Shown in pieces: positions 12,701 through 25,889 of a DNA stretch of 64,000 bases. The stretch is taken from positions 751,106 through 815,105 of the forward strand of contig VZRS01006725.1 of NCBI GenBank assembly GCA_013398055.1. The letters are read 5' to 3'. A program made the position numbers and the translations under genes. The stretch comes from Ifrita kowaldi. Lineage: Eukaryota > Chordata > Aves > Passeriformes > Cinclosomatidae. Each line of letters opens with the position of its first letter. Within the stretch, counting starts at the first letter, position 1. The notes under the pieces were generated by a model. That model was given only the letters and a program-made list of their open reading frames with translations, did not search any database and had not been told where the DNA came from.

Positions 12701-15700
12701 AAAATCTTCAAAAGCGGACATTTTAGTTCAGATTTATGCTCTCTCTAATTGGCCAGACTTCCAATGTCATTCTAATGAGTTATGTATGTTTGAGTGCTTA
12801 GCAGTGCCCTGAGAGAATATCTTGGGGAAGGGAAATCAATGAAACAGAGTCTGGCTATAGTCTGAGTTTAACTTGCTTTGTACATATCCACACCATTCTC
12901 ATCAGAGGAAAGGGTCATATTAAGGCAAACCATAACCCAGTCTTTAGCCCAGGAACCACAGTTCAGTTCCCAGAAAGCCGCTCTGTCCTGGAAACTTCCT
13001 TGAAAGATGGAGAGCAAAATGCAAAAACAAGTTCTCGACTATCTGACAACTTCTCTCAAAGGACCACTCTTTAGGAGAACAAAGAACAATACTGTGCTTT
13101 TGCAGACAAAAATTCTGCTTTGCCTTCTCCCGGAATAAAATAACTTCAAGGCTGCTGTTAACAAAATTGCCTGGTGACTCCTGCCACAACAGGATTAATC
13201 AGCAGTGCTTTTTCACAGAAATGACAGTGATAACCCTGATTTCCATAACCAAATTCCTGCTAAGTAGTTGAAATCTTCTCCCTGACATGAATACCCAGTT
13301 AAAGCTGGATAACCTGTTCTTCATTATAGCCCTAATGACTGAAGGAGTTTGACATACACAGAAGATTTCTCTCCTCTCACAGAGCTGAATTTCCTTTTGG
13401 TAAATTTACTGTGCAGGAAAATGTCCCAAAAAATTTTAACCATGTGCTCTTCGAGTTGGAAAGCCATCCAGCAAAAACCATGCTGAAGTGCAATGCCAGC
13501 CTGTGATTAAACTTCAGCTTCCTTCATCTGTCCCTATCCAATGGCTGGGAAAAAATTTAACCTGAGACTAGGGAAGCTATAAATGATCCTAAAGAAAACA
13601 AATCTCTAGTCTAAAGCAATATCTCCTGTTTCTCAGCCTAGGTTTTTGGAGGTTCACTGTATCAGCTCACTTTGGCAAATGGGAAGCTCTTCCAGACAAC
13701 CTGTCTTGACAGCACCTCTTCCCTTCCAGCAAGGCAAAGGTAACTTTAAAAAATGAAACCTTTAACAGCATAATGCATTTCCAGGAGCGATGCCTCACAT
13801 CTTTATTCATGATGTGAATGATGATAGGAGTAGTAATAATGAAACGGGGTCATGAGGGTTTCCCATTGTGAACTAGTATTAATCTAATTTCCTACAGGGT
13901 GTTTATCTAAGTCAGAAATAACCAAGCAGTTCAAAGTACTTTGGCAAGTCTCTGATGAAAAGAAGCCTGGGAAGAGTGAAGGGTTGCTGGAGAACGCTAA
14001 ACTGCATTCACTCAGCTCTGCTGAGAAGGCTAAGCTGATTCTGGCAGGGTTTTGCCCGGCTATCCAGTGCAAACTGTCTTCTTATTATTTTTATGAATGT
14101 TAAAAGCCATCAACATGTAAAATAAAAATCCAACAATGAGGATTCAGGACTTTCATTCATAATAATGACAATTTTTCCACTCTGAAAATTTTGTATAAAT
14201 CCAAAAAAGTCTATGGGGAGTTTTAATTAAATAATAAAATTAGTGCTAATGTGGGTACTTTACACAACCCCCTCCCAGTGTACAAAAAGGCATGAGCTAC
14301 CCACTCTCCCATTAACATACTTTTAGGCTGTCAACAAAGCAGTTTTTTTCTGCAGCTCCATTTCTGTTTTGAGTGCAATTTGCCTGCCTTGCCCTGCCTG
14401 TTCACAGGTTGTCTTTAAAGATGTGGACACTTTGAAAGATGAGCAGCCCAGCATTTCATTTCCATAAAGGCAAACTTGAGCTTTTCCAAGAGAAGGACAA
14501 ATCTGTACTGCTCTTGCTTCTATTCCTAGCAAACCTTTTTTGCTATTTAACCACTGAGATTGCTTACCTTCTCAGGATGCGATCCAGTATTAATTAAGTG
14601 AATATCAGGGTTTTGGTGGTAGTGGTGGAGCAGACACCTGCCTGCCCTTGTGAGCAGTGCCAGTCCTTGTCACACCAGCAAAGAAGTGGCTGGAGGGTCT
14701 CTGGGAACCAGAGCTTACAGTTAAGAAGCAATTCCCTAAATCACAGCTCGGGAATGTTGTACACGATGTAGAAAATGGCTTGGGTGAATTAGCATATCTG
14801 ACAGCCAAGCAATTTAACTAGCATTCAACCTCATACTTAATGAATAGTCCATATGTCCAGAAAAGCAGGTAATTTATAGTCTAACATTTTCTTTTGATCT
14901 GCCGTTTGCTCTTTCTCTGTAGAATTAAATCACTTCTCAATGCACAAGGGAAGGAGGCGAAGGGAAGGAGTCTTTTTATTTTTAATTAGAATGTACTAAA
15001 TGGTAATAAAGTAATGTGAATACAGTGGAGACCTCTTAAATCCATAACAGTAAATCTATTGGTGCAACAGGTCCATCCTTTATCTGGTGCTCGTTTAAGA
15101 AGCCTTCACCTGACATGCCACACTGACATGAACTGATGCTAATGGAGTAATATATTTAAAGAATTCAATAAAGCATCTGTTGTAGATTGTGATATGCCTT
15201 GTAATTTTATTGACAGAGGTTTGTTTTGTCCTGAAACACATAAAATGCTTGGTGAAATGGCTTGATTATATAGTATTTTTAAAATATATTCACTCCACTC
15301 GCGTCTTGTACTGTGCAGCTTGTCAGTGATTAATCAAATGATATTTAAAATGCAAATAATTGGATTGGTTTTTAAAAATTCGGATTTCACTTCCTTGGGA
15401 AGGAATTCTAATGTGCGTGGCAGAAGCAGTAATCTGAAAATGACGTTCTCTTGTATGCAAGTGTTAAGGCACTAGGTGAAACAACACAGAAGGATGGTTT
15501 AAAGACATCTATGTAAAACAGGAAAGAGATAATTGCAGAAATAGAAATGCAACCAATTTTTTTTTTGTTATTAGTTAAGCAAAATACACAGGAGTTGAGA
15601 TGCCTTTTTTTTTTTCATAAACATAGACAGCTCGCTGCTACTTGAGTAAAAGTGGATTTTGGCTATGACAGTAAGCTTCTTTCACCTGAAAGCAATTATT

Positions 15701-15750
15701 CCCATTTTGGGTAAGCAAACGCCTATTCCCTAAATCCTCTCTGATCACAG
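9721..15750. other. Non-coding DNA, no recognised gene
   Basis: Apart from a 45-bp tandem duplication at 11292-11380, no repeat family or gene was recognised. The part from about 14990 to 15400 is particularly AT-rich with TTAATTA-like motifs and no repeats. It could be a regulatory or conserved element, but that cannot be judged from one genome. Confidence 0.55.
11292..11380. repeat. 45-bp imperfect tandem duplication
   Basis: Two copies start with TGTATTTCCCTGAATAGG and TGTATTTCCCTGAATGGG, 45 bp apart. Each continues GAAAAAT-ACA and then diverges. It is a local duplication with no known family. Confidence 0.75.
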
Positions 15751-15842
15751 AAGCTGAAAAAGGCTCTGGAGACATGAGGTGTCTTCTGTCCCATTCACAC
15801 TCTCGGCCGAGGGGACACGAGCGGTGTTCAGACATGGCACAG
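15751..15842 (+). other. CpG-rich exon-like segment with perfect donor
   Basis: The segment follows a good acceptor (TAAATCCTCTCTGATCACAG) and ends at CAG|GTGAGTATGG, a perfect donor consensus. Only one of three frames is open over the 92 nt: two bases, then 30 codons, ending in phase 0. The peptide begins AEKGSGDMRCLLSHSHSRPR and ends DMAQ. An ATG in good context (G at -3, G at +4) lies three codons before the donor, so it could equally be a 5' leader exon with start Met-Ala-Gln. It contains four CpGs within about 25 bases (CTCGGCCGAG, CACGAGCGG), unusual for this CpG-poor neighbourhood. The phase fits the exon-like segment at 20051-20191. No family was recognised. Confidence 0.22.
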
Positions 15843-17930
15843 GTGAGTATGGGAAGATTACTTCATTTCCAGGTTGGCAGGGGGCTGTTTTTTTGGAAGC
15901 ACTACCAATTTTGTTAGATACAATGGCTGCTTAATTTGAAATGGGGCTGTTTTCCTAAAACAACAATTTTCCCTGCTTCTTTCCTAAGCATTTGATCCCA
16001 AGCCAAGGACTCCAGCAGCGCTCCCCTGCCCAGGCCCGGCAAGGCACAATGCCATGGGTTTTGTTAACCATTCCTCTTCCCTATTCCTCTCACTTTTAGA
16101 ACAGGTATGATTTCCTCTTTTCAGCAGGAGAATTTATGGCTTCATGTTTTAGCACATTTTGTGGGAAGGAAAGTTAATAATTTCTTGGAGGGATAATTGG
16201 TCTTTGAGGACAGGGCTTTGAGGTGCATATAGGATGCATGTGGGGACAGATTGTGGAGCTCTTCTACTCAGTGCCTGGATTTAATTGCTGTCGGTGCACT
16301 TTGTTCCTTTATTTTTAACTGATATATTTTGGTAGACATTGCTACTTTTTCTTTGCTAGAAACAAGGGTGATTGCACACATCGTAAGGTTTTGTTCCACA
16401 GCTTTTTGCCTTAATCTTAAATGACAGCTACATCTGTTGGAAGTTTGTTCCTATCTTCTGTTTAGTTGGTTTTGTTGTTTGTTTTTTTTCTTAAACTTGA
16501 CAGGTTGAAGGAGCCTTTTTAATGACAGTCTTGTGAGGCTCAGAGAGTTTTTGAGATGCTCTTCCCAGCTTGTGAGCTGCTCCGCACTGGTTTTGTTCTT
16601 TGGTAGAAATTCCAGACTCCAGAGCTTTGGTACCAGCAGCACCTTTCCCTAGGGGGAAAGGCACAAGCAGACACTTCTTTAACTTACCCCGGTTGTTCTC
16701 TATTCTGCAGGCTGGGATTTTTTTTGGTGAGACTGAGGTTAAACTCGGTGGACACGCACATGGATTTAGAGAGTGGATTCTGGCCAAAGCCTGTCACAAT
16801 TTTAGCAGGAGTTTTAGTCAGTATAGTTGCATTTTCCTTCCCCTGGGGTCAGGCTTTGCTTTGCTGTTGTAATTTGATGTCAGGGTTTCCTTGATTCATT
16901 TAGCATTTTATGTGTTTTCTGCACTGTGTGTCTCAATATTTCCATCATGGCATTCTCATTTGCTATTAGTTTAGTCTACGGGAAGCTGCAATAGAAGCTA
17001 CTTGTCCAATTACTTTGAATTTTTCTAGGTTTATTCATGTGTTGACACATTCATGTTTAGTGCAACACTCTGATAAAATAACCAGGATGTTGCCCAGTGT
17101 TTACATTAAGCAGCAGAGAAATCCAACACTAGAAAATAAGTGTGTGCAAACAGTCTAAATAAAGAAAATTGAGAGACTTCTCTAGCTAGGAAAAAAACCC
17201 CAAACCCATAAAAATAAGCTTTAGCTCAAAATGCTAAAAAAAAATCACTTCTATCTTCTTTTCTCTGATCTCTGGTGTGGCCAGACCAGAGTTCTACTGC
17301 CCAGAATCATTACAGACTTGCCCAGGGCTATCAGTCAAAACATTTCCCTCCCAGCTTGTGGTGTTGAACTAACAAGTTTTAGTGAAGACAAATCTTCCCT
17401 CCTCAATGCTCTTGATGTCCCAGGCAACCTCCCTGGCTCATCAGGAGGCGGCCACAGGACAGGATGTCAGGGTTTGTCCCAAGATTCTATTTCTGCCTCT
17501 TCTGCTTCTTCCGTAGAATTTTCTCTAATTCCAAAGTATTTTCAGAGGATACGGTAAAAACCAAAATGTTATTGCAGCAACTGCATTACAATGAATGTGG
17601 GCTGGGCTTTCAGCTAGACTTTTAATTATTTTGGGGTGTTGCACAATCGCTGGTCGTCAGCTCTAGATGGGGAACATTTAATTTCTCTTAAGCTTCTGCT
17701 CTTAAGAGTCAGCGAAGTCATTAAAACTAGGACATCAAAAAATGCAGAACAGCTCCTTAGATGCAATTTACAGCCTTATTTAATTATTATCTATGATTAC
17801 TCTAATTGTAATCATCAGTACTCTAATTGTTCACCAGTTTTTCTTTTCCTCATTTAAAGGTAATACGGAATCTTTAGGCAATTACATCAAATAATTAGCA
17901 TTCAGTAGTAACACTAAGCCACTAAAAACA

Positions 17931-18086
17931 TGGAATCAAAGAATGGTTTGGGGTGGAAGTGAACTTAGAGCTCATCTTCTTCCAACTTCCCTGCCATGGG
18001 CAGGGACACCTTCCACCAGACCAGGTTGCTCCAAACCCTGTCCAGCCTGGCCTTGGACACTTCCAGGGATGGGACAACCACAACCT
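17931..18086 (-). mobile_element. CR1 LINE 3' fragment
   Basis: Short reverse-complement CR1 3' sequence: GAATGGTTTGGGGTGGAAG, CCATGGGCAGGGACACCTT, CCAGGTTGCTCC, CCTGGCCTTGGACACTTCC and AGGGATGGGACAACCACA in order. It ends abruptly at about 18086. It is a 5'-truncated dead copy of about 155 bp. Confidence 0.9.
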
Positions 18087-18409
18087 TAAAATTTAAAATA
18101 GCTTAAATGCAATCTGATAGTGGTTCAGTATGAAATTAGCAACAAATATTGCCACTAAAATACTACTTTTAGTGAAAATTGTTATGAAAGGTGCTGTGAT
18201 ATTAACCTATACTCAGTTAAAATGTAGTTAGATGTGGGTAAATGTCAATCTTCTTGCACTGAGTATTTCTTTGTGCCCTACTTGCAATGTGTGCTTTCTC
18301 TAAACCACTAGATTTTACACTTGTTGTTACTTGTTTATTAAAAAATTACCTGAGCAACCTTGTTAACAGTTGCAGGTGTTGTTAGTTATATTTGTATTGA
18401 ATTATTCAT

Positions 18410-18590
18410 TTCTTAAACACAAAATGCTTTTGAGAATATCCATACAGATATTTATATCTATAATGATATCAATGTCCATATCTGTTTCTCTCTCCAAATG
18501 TAGATATTGATATAGATATATTAGTAATGTATAGATATATTATTATTTATGTATTCATATGTAATATACAAAAAAGTATATTAATATATT
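18410..18590. repeat. TA/GATA-rich low-complexity tract
   Basis: About 180 bases of degenerate ATATTTATATC, GATATAGATATA and ATTATTTATGTATT motifs. It has the look of a decayed dinucleotide or tetranucleotide repeat, with no clean unit left. Confidence 0.65.
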
Positions 18591-19745
18591 TTGCAATAAA
18601 AAGGAATACAGTTTTGTTTGTAGTCTATCTTTGCAAAGTATTTTATGAACTAAAGCAAACAAAGAGATACATCACTAGAAATAAGCCATAGTCATGGACT
18701 ACTGACAAATAACATTATATCTCTGTGCTAATCCCCAACTTAATACAGTTTTTATTTTCCAGTGAAAAGCAACTTAAACATATTTTCATCCAGCTACCTT
18801 TTTCCCAAAACACATGGTCACCTAAAACACAGGAAGAATTATAACATTTCTTAGTCCGAATTGTTGGGAAAAGCGTGGATTTGTGGCTGAAATCACATGA
18901 GAGGCCACTGATTTTGCTTATGTTACTTGACTTGTCCCATGACTCCAGTCTTCATGGGACTCCAGTTCCTGATATTAACCTGTCCCAAGATGGAGAACCA
19001 AAGCAGAAGAGATTCAGGGATTTTACTTATTCCTGGCAAACAGAGAGCTTGGCTGAATAGGGTCATACAGAAGACGTGGGGAAAATGTCAAGACTGCTTT
19101 TTTAAATTAACAATAAAGTTGTATTATATTTCATTTTTCAAAGACAATTGGCAGGAAGTTGCACATGCTTAATTAAGTACATTTTAAAAAAGAAGCTGTT
19201 TCATTTGACTCTCTACTGAACACAGCACTCTGCCATTTAATCAAATTACTGTGGCAGAAAACATGGTGATGCCCTTCAGTGAAAGCACCAGCGTGAAATC
19301 CTTGAACATAAGAGGAGCAGCAATAGCCTGACTATTCTCACAAGATGGTTTGGACAAGCAGATGACCAGATGGAGGAGAGGAGAGGCAAACACTCCATTG
19401 CTGGCAAGCTCCCAAAGCTTCTTGAACCTCATGTACTCTTCCCTAATAAATATATCATTTCAATACTAGCCATGGTAATACAGTGATAACAGCAGGAGAA
19501 TAACTCTCCTTATAATTGTGTGAGACATGCAGATATATTCCCCTGTCTCCCTGACTAATGTTTCCAACATGACTTGTTAGCTTCTGCAATGATCAAGCAG
19601 CTATTAAAGATAAAACTGTGTTAACCTTTTCAAAAATTAGAAGGCGTGACTGTAACTGGAACTACAATGGCTTCCCGGAGACCGGAGCCAGAGGGTGAAA
19701 GATCATCCTGCTGAGACATTAGGAAGGGATGTATTATTTATTTAG

Positions 19746-19828
19746 TGTGTCTGAACCCCATATGGAGGATGTGGCCCCGTGCAAATGCCTCCTCCTTGCT
19801 GTGTGACTGCTCTAACCCATGTAGGCAG
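19746..19828 (+). other. Exon-like segment
   Basis: The acceptor is weak (TTATTTATTTAG) but the donor is good (CAG|GTAAGC). One frame is open across the 83 nt (phase 1 in, phase 0 out), containing CLNPIWRMWPRANA. It lies 222 bp before the stronger candidate at 20051-20191 and the phases agree. That agreement has roughly a one-in-three chance of occurring at random. No family was recognised. Confidence 0.1.
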
Positions 19829-20050
19829 GTAAGCAGAAAGGTCCTGGATCAGCTTTTACAAGAGAGGTAAATTATTTCTCTATTTAGCTTCCCTCCCTGG
19901 AACAGAGTCTAGCAGATTGATCATGGAAAAAGCACTGTTGAAACTCTGAAATCAACCACATTTTTCTTCATTTTAAGTTGGACCCCAAACCATCTTAATC
20001 CTAAGAGAACCAACCCACCCATCACAGTTTGTTCACATTTGTACCTTCAG

Positions 20051-20191
20051 TCACACATCCATGAGTTAGACACTAACATGATACATAATATAAAAGCCCC
20101 TCAAGGATGGCAGCAGGAGTGTCATGTCATCCCACAAGCTGAAAAACTAGAGATGTTGGATATTCAGAAATTAACTTGCTTGATGATGCAG
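20051..20191 (+). CDS. Candidate internal coding exon, unknown gene
   Basis: This 141-nt segment has a strong acceptor (TTGTTCACATTTGTACCTTCAG) and a perfect donor (CAG|GTGAGTG). In the phase 0-0 frame it is open for 47 codons, starting SHIHELDTNMIHNIKAPQGW and ending LEMLDIQKLTCLMMQ. The peptide has ordinary globular composition with a likely helical C-terminal part. No known family was recognised. Upstream candidates at 15751-15842 and 19746-19828 both end in phase 0 and could splice to it. I found no downstream partner. It may be a real exon of an unnamed gene, a lncRNA exon or a chance pseudo-exon. Confidence 0.28.
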
Positions 20192-23100
20192 GTGAGTGAA
20201 AAATCATCCTTGACATGTATAAGCTGTAATAAAAAAATCAGGTCTTTGTTTATTGATAAGCATAATCTGTAGACTACAAGTGACAAACAGGCAATAAATC
20301 CCAACTGAAAATAAGAATGACTGGCAGTCCAAAAATTCCCTAGCAGTCTACAATGAAAACCTTTCTGGATTTGTTTTCCTAAATAAACTTTTTACTGAAG
20401 TTATCAGAGCTGCTGATGGAATAAAGCTCGTAATAAAAATAGATAATAGCAGAATGAAAATTGCAGAAATGTAATATACAATCCAAGGCACATGGAATAT
20501 TTATAAGGTCCGACTTCTATTAAGGTAGCATCTCAGTCGCATTTTTGAGATTTTAATATCTGCAAGTAATTCTCTGTCTTCCCACAAGGACTGGTAAAAA
20601 GATCATCTAAATGAGCATGTCCAAATTAACTGTTTCCCTCTCTCAAGGTTGGCAAACACGGCAAACCATTCCTTTGGGAAACTGGGTCTGCTGCCTGCTT
20701 TTGTGCAACAAAATGGAAAGAAGCAAAATCCATAAGGAAATACACAAAGGGCCAAGCTGCCCAGTGTGGAAATGTTTCATGGTGTAGGAGCTGCTGTTCT
20801 CTTGACAGAGCTAAAATACAGCCCATAAAAATTCAGGCAACAAAAGAGTGGGGTGAAAAGTGCCTGATTTAGAGGTAAAAGAGAGATTTCTTCCTGACCT
20901 TGGATCTTGGTGGTCATTTCCACCATGAGAAATTCACCCTAAATGGACAGTGAGTCTCACGGGGGCTCCCCCAGTGACACACAGCAAGAAACAAGCAGTG
21001 CAGGTAATTTTTCACCATTTCTCAGTTTATTCTTTTCATTTTGCTGAGAAACAGAACAAGCCTAAACTGCTAAACAAAAGCATTTTGAGATCTAGCCAAA
21101 AGTTCTTTTCCTTGTAGCATCTTCTTACTTCAGCTGCTGTTCCCACCTTTAGCCATGAGACAAATAAATGCACATCTACCATGTTACACACCTTTCTCGT
21201 CCTGCATCTCAATCAAGGCTTCCAAACTGCAGGACAAAATAGGCTTTCCTCATACCAGCATGACCAAGGCAGCCAGGGATATTATATTTTGCATATGTTC
21301 TCTGGTACTGGAGTATCAGAGTTCTATCTGCTCAATAAAATATTTGCCTACTAAAAGAAATGGAAAAATAATCAACTAGAAAATCTCTTTAGTACTGTGG
21401 CATATATTTTTTTTTTCAAACATAAACTTTGTGAAGTCAGAGATATTAAGAACAAAAAGTCTATAAATCCCTCTGGTAATAAGCAACGAAATTAAAATCC
21501 AGGCAAAATTAAATTTGAAAAGATTAATGTTCCTTTTTGTATTTTGATGACAACTATAAACATCATGGAATTTCATGAATTTACAGCTTTAAAATGCAAA
21601 CTGATACCCACAATAGTGCAATTTTAGTCACAAAGAAATAAGTACTTTTTATTCTAATGTCCCTGCAGATAAATTTCTCAGTGGTACTGAAATGGCTTTG
21701 AACTTCTCAACTACCATTTAAAAAACCAGTAAGTAGTCTGTAACTGAAACCCTGTTGTGCTTAAAATATGTGTAGCAGCACATTGATAGTAGCTGCGTAT
21801 CATCAAAGTATATGTCCCAGACACCTAAATGCAAAGTTTGGAGGATTCTTCTCCAAAACCATTTTGTAAAATTCCACGGCTTAAACCGTGTATTTATTTT
21901 TCTCAGTCCTCTGAGATATAAGAACTTTAGTGGCAATAACTTTGTTAAGCCTTCTGAAAAATCATTAAACAGACTACAAGGACTCTGAGTTCACTGGAGG
22001 GTAAAAGAAAATGGAAATCCTGGTGTCCCAGTTGGAGTATGGCATCCTGGAGAAAACTGTGGGGAGTTGGAGGGCAGAAATTAGGAACATCTTACATTAC
22101 TAGGTTTGTAGACTGCACACACCACCCAAACTGCACACACACAGCTGAAAAAGAAGGGAAATTACAAAAGGAGCAAGACTACTGTGAGAGAAAGTACAGC
22201 GTGAAGGAGGTGCTCAGACACTTCATGGAACTTGAACTGAAAGTCAAGTGGCAAGGGGCAATCCATGCTCTTTTCCTCAGTGCCGTGACTGTAGTCACAA
22301 TACCAGGGCTTTTCACAGTAAGATTAAATTTTCCTTTGTTGAGTGAAAACAGGAGTTCTTTATAAATAATGGAAATGGTGTCCCGACCTGTTTTCTCACG
22401 CAGAATCTGTGCTAAGTTTTCCCTAGCTGTTGTTTTCTCTTTGGATTTCCTCTACGGAACATTTAGGGAAAATGGACACTTTGCCTCTCTGTCTCTACTC
22501 TGTCTCTAATTCTTTTTCAAATTCTAATTATGCTTAAGGAACCTTAATGATCAGATCTCCACATTCCTGAAGACAGAATTCTTCTGCTATTATTAGATAA
22601 AATGCAAATAAAATAGACCTAATTTTTTCCATGTGTTTGGCCTATCTGCAGAATGTAATGCTAAAAGGACACTTTCAATCTATTTTCCTCAGTGTTTTTT
22701 TTCTTTTCCTTTTTGTTCAGAAATCAGTTCTCAGAAACCACAATTGTGCATAATAATCCACTCTTATGAATAAGCAGTCAAAACAATTAGGAGTGAACCA
22801 CGTCATGTTGCTGCTTTAGAAGTGACACGGTCACTCTGCAGACTAACAGGTTTCAGGAAACTCTTTAGGGGATTTCAGAATTAAAGGTCCTGTTGCCACT
22901 GAAATTAGAGCAAAACCTGCACTAACTTTGCAGGAAGGGGTCTGGCCTTATGCCAGCTGCTGAGTGGGTGTGACAAGGAGAGGGGCAGGGACATCTCAGT
23001 AGGAGCTACCAAGGGCAGGGAGGAGTCAGAGCCTTGGTGCTCCCTCTTGTTTTCAGCTAAATCCATTGATTCTTGATAGCAAATGAGGGATTTTGCTGCA

Positions 23101-23269
23101 CCTTGCGAAGAGGGAAAATGGATTGGAACAGGAGAGTCTTTGAGTGGTGGGTCCAACATCCACAGCTCCCCAGGGCTTGCCTTGAGGGCAGGGATCAGAG
23201 GTGGACCAATGCGGAAGACTTTGGCTTGACCAAGAGCGCTAAGTCTCAGCTGGGGTTTCTCCTTGAATT
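20192..23269. other. Non-coding DNA, no recognised gene
   Basis: No repeat family or convincing reading frame was found. A small perfect hairpin (GTGACT-GT-AGTCAC) is at 22285-22298. Nothing else was noted. Confidence 0.55.
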
Positions 23270-23625
23270 ATAGAATCAGAGAATGCTTTGTGTTGCAAGG
23301 GACCTTAAAATCGTCTAGTTTCAACCACACTGCCATGGGCAGGGATACCTTCTCTAGAGCAGGTTGTCCTGTTCAAATTGGCATTGAATACTTTCAGAGA
23401 TGGAGCATCCACAGCTTCTCTGGGCAACCTGTCCAGTGCCTCATGACCCTCACAGGGATGAATTCTTCCTAATATCCCATCCAACTCTGCCTTCTGCCAG
23501 CTTAAGGCTGTTTTTCCTCGTCCTGTCACACCATACCCTTGTCCCAAGTCCCTCTCCAGCTCACTTGGAGCCCCTTTAGGCACTGGAAGGGTCTCTTAGG
23601 TCTCCCCAGAGCTTTCTCCATCCTT
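23270..23625 (-). mobile_element. CR1 LINE 3' end, truncated
   Basis: Reverse-complement CR1 3' region with ATAGAATCAGAGAATG at its left edge (the CR1 terminal repeat), then GGGACCTTAAAATCGTCTAG, CCATGGGCAGGGATACCTT, TCCACAGCTTCTCTGGGCAA, CCTGTCCAGTGCC, TTCTTCCTAATATC and GGTCTCCCC. It is more diverged than the copy at 9310 and has small internal deletions. It is a 5'-truncated dead copy. Reading frames through it on either strand are artefacts. Confidence 0.9.
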
Positions 23626-25718
23626 CGGCAATTGCCTTGGAGCCAGCCTTGCCTTGTCTGGGGCTCCCTCATCAGTACTCAGGTTTCCAAAGTAATCACC
23701 ACATTCTGAGTCCTATTGAGAAGAAACATATGCAATACTCACCACTGACATCCCTACAAAAATATTTTTAAATGCGGAATTATACGGCCATTAAATATTT
23801 AATATTAAGTAACCTGTGGGAATTTTAATATATTCTACTTGCAGTGAATACATAAGGTAATGATAAAGAAGTGAAAAGAAATGCAAAAGCTGGTTCATCT
23901 GAAAGCATGTAGCAATTTTCAGTTGTATTTTATATATGAACTTACAAAATGTATACAGAAGAAATTAAATGTATAAAATGATTTATAGGTGGATTAAAAA
24001 GGCTTGCAAATTTTTTAGTTTCATACATCTTCAGGGAAACAGTTATAAATCTCTGTAACTTAAATTGCTTATCCAAGTTCTACAGAAACAGCATAAACAG
24101 AGCAAGCAATTATCTGTAATAAACTTTTTCTTTAATATTGTCGCATTCACATTTTGGTAAAACTACACATCATAATATATTTTGTGCTGCATTAGATTCT
24201 ATTTGCTAGGCTCACATACTTTTTGCAATTCTGCAGAAACTGTCATCTTCCTGGCAGGGCAATCCAGTCATCAAGAGTTAATAAAATAATAATTCAATAT
24301 AATCTGTCCTTTTGGAAATTAATTTATATACATATAACACTGTTTTCTCCCTCATACACCACAGAATTTTCAATACTGCAGAAAAATCCCTTTCTAAGTG
24401 TGGTTCTTGGAGTGGTTAGAAATTCAGTTTTCATTATAGCCAGTGCTGACATTTGAAATGATAATTTGAGCAATGTTTCCTGGGGTTCAGGCATCGACTG
24501 TTACACTCAACAGAAGAGTCTGATGTTTTTTGTGACAGCCATCTAAAAATGTTCGATTTGAAGTGGTGTCAGCTTTGTTGAAGAAAACTCCATAACGGTG
24601 GAAGATGTGGGATTTTTCAGAAAAGGAAGCCTTTTCTCTCAATCTACATCCTAAAATACAAGTAAAGTGTTATCATTTGCTTGGAACAATGCCTGGGAAG
24701 GGAAGTCATGGCTCTGTGAGGCACAGAACAAAACTGAGTAGAGGTGATCCAGGAGCAGGATGAGATCAATGCTTTGGAGAGCAAAACCACTCGGATTGAT
24801 CACAAGAGATACAGAGGATATTGCTTGTATATTGTAGTGTAAGAAAACCCCCCCAGTCTGCTTTGAATAAAGAAAAGGACAATCTATAGAGGTTTATTTC
24901 AATATAGACAGGGTGTCACTTAGACTGTATCAGAGTTTTAATGGAGAGGACGCTTCCAAGTGGGATGGAGATGTGCCAGCATTGTGGTTCAAGACATGGA
25001 GTTTACAACCCTGTTTCTCACCTAAAGAAATTACAGCCAGAAAAGCAATTCCCATTCAGCATCATGCTCCTCTGCCATCTCTACACAGTGCTTGCTTGTT
25101 GTTGTGTTCCAGGGCCTGAACTCTGTCTGTTAAACTTCATGCAAATTGCTCCAATTTTGAGGTCGAGGGAGAGGGTTTTGCCTTGAGCGGCCGAAGCCTC
25201 GAGTCAGCGGCTGCACGGACACACACAAAGTCACTGCTGGCATGGGTGGAGTCACCTTCATGGAACCTTCACGGCAGGAGGCTGATTTTCCCAAGAGCCC
25301 TGGGCTCTCTCTTTCACCTTCATTGTCCATGACACAGGAGTGTCTACCTGTCGCCATCCAAGTTTATAACTGCAGTGAAGAAAACAAGACAAAATGTCCC
25401 TACTTGAAACTTATGGAAGAGATCCTACAGGCTCACTGAGTTAATTTCTGTCTCCTACCCACGTTGAGAAACCTCAGACCAGTGGTAAGTTTTCCAGGTG
25501 TCCTGAAAGCAGAAGGATCAAGTAGCCACTCAACACAATTTGCTTTTATTATTCTAATTTTTTTTAAAGTATATAATTTTTATTGCAAACATCTTCCATG
25601 CCTACTTACCCTAAGATTTAATCTTTCAAATCCCACTATTTGCAGCAAGGGCCAGATTCAAATAGCAAGCTTTAAAGAGAGCTGCTTCTGTCTTGTGCAG
25701 CCTCTGTGAATTCCTGGG

Positions 25719-25750
25719 ATTTTGGTAATATTTTGGTAATATTTTGGTAA
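25719..25750. repeat. 11-bp tandem repeat, 2.9 copies
   Basis: The unit ATTTTGGTAAT is repeated without mismatch nearly three times. It is a minor tandem repeat with no known family. Confidence 0.9.
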
Positions 25751-25830
25751 GCCCTATTTTCAAACAGTGAAATAATTACACTAAACTTGGGATGGCTACA
25801 CAGTTAAGGCAGACAGTTAAAGCTTCTTAC

Positions 25831-25889
25831 CTTGGTGCTCTCTGTTTCACCACCACTAAAGGCTGATCCTACCCATCTTAAAAATATAT
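25831..25889 (-). other. Exon-like segment
   Basis: On the minus strand an acceptor-like CTACTCTTGATGTTTCAG precedes 59 nt that end at a good donor, CCAAG|GTAAGAAG. One frame is open (phase 1 in, phase 0 out), containing FLRWVGSAFSGGETESTK. Its entry phase does not fit the end of the candidate exon at 30898-31014, so if both were real another exon would have to lie between them. No family was recognised. Confidence 0.12.
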
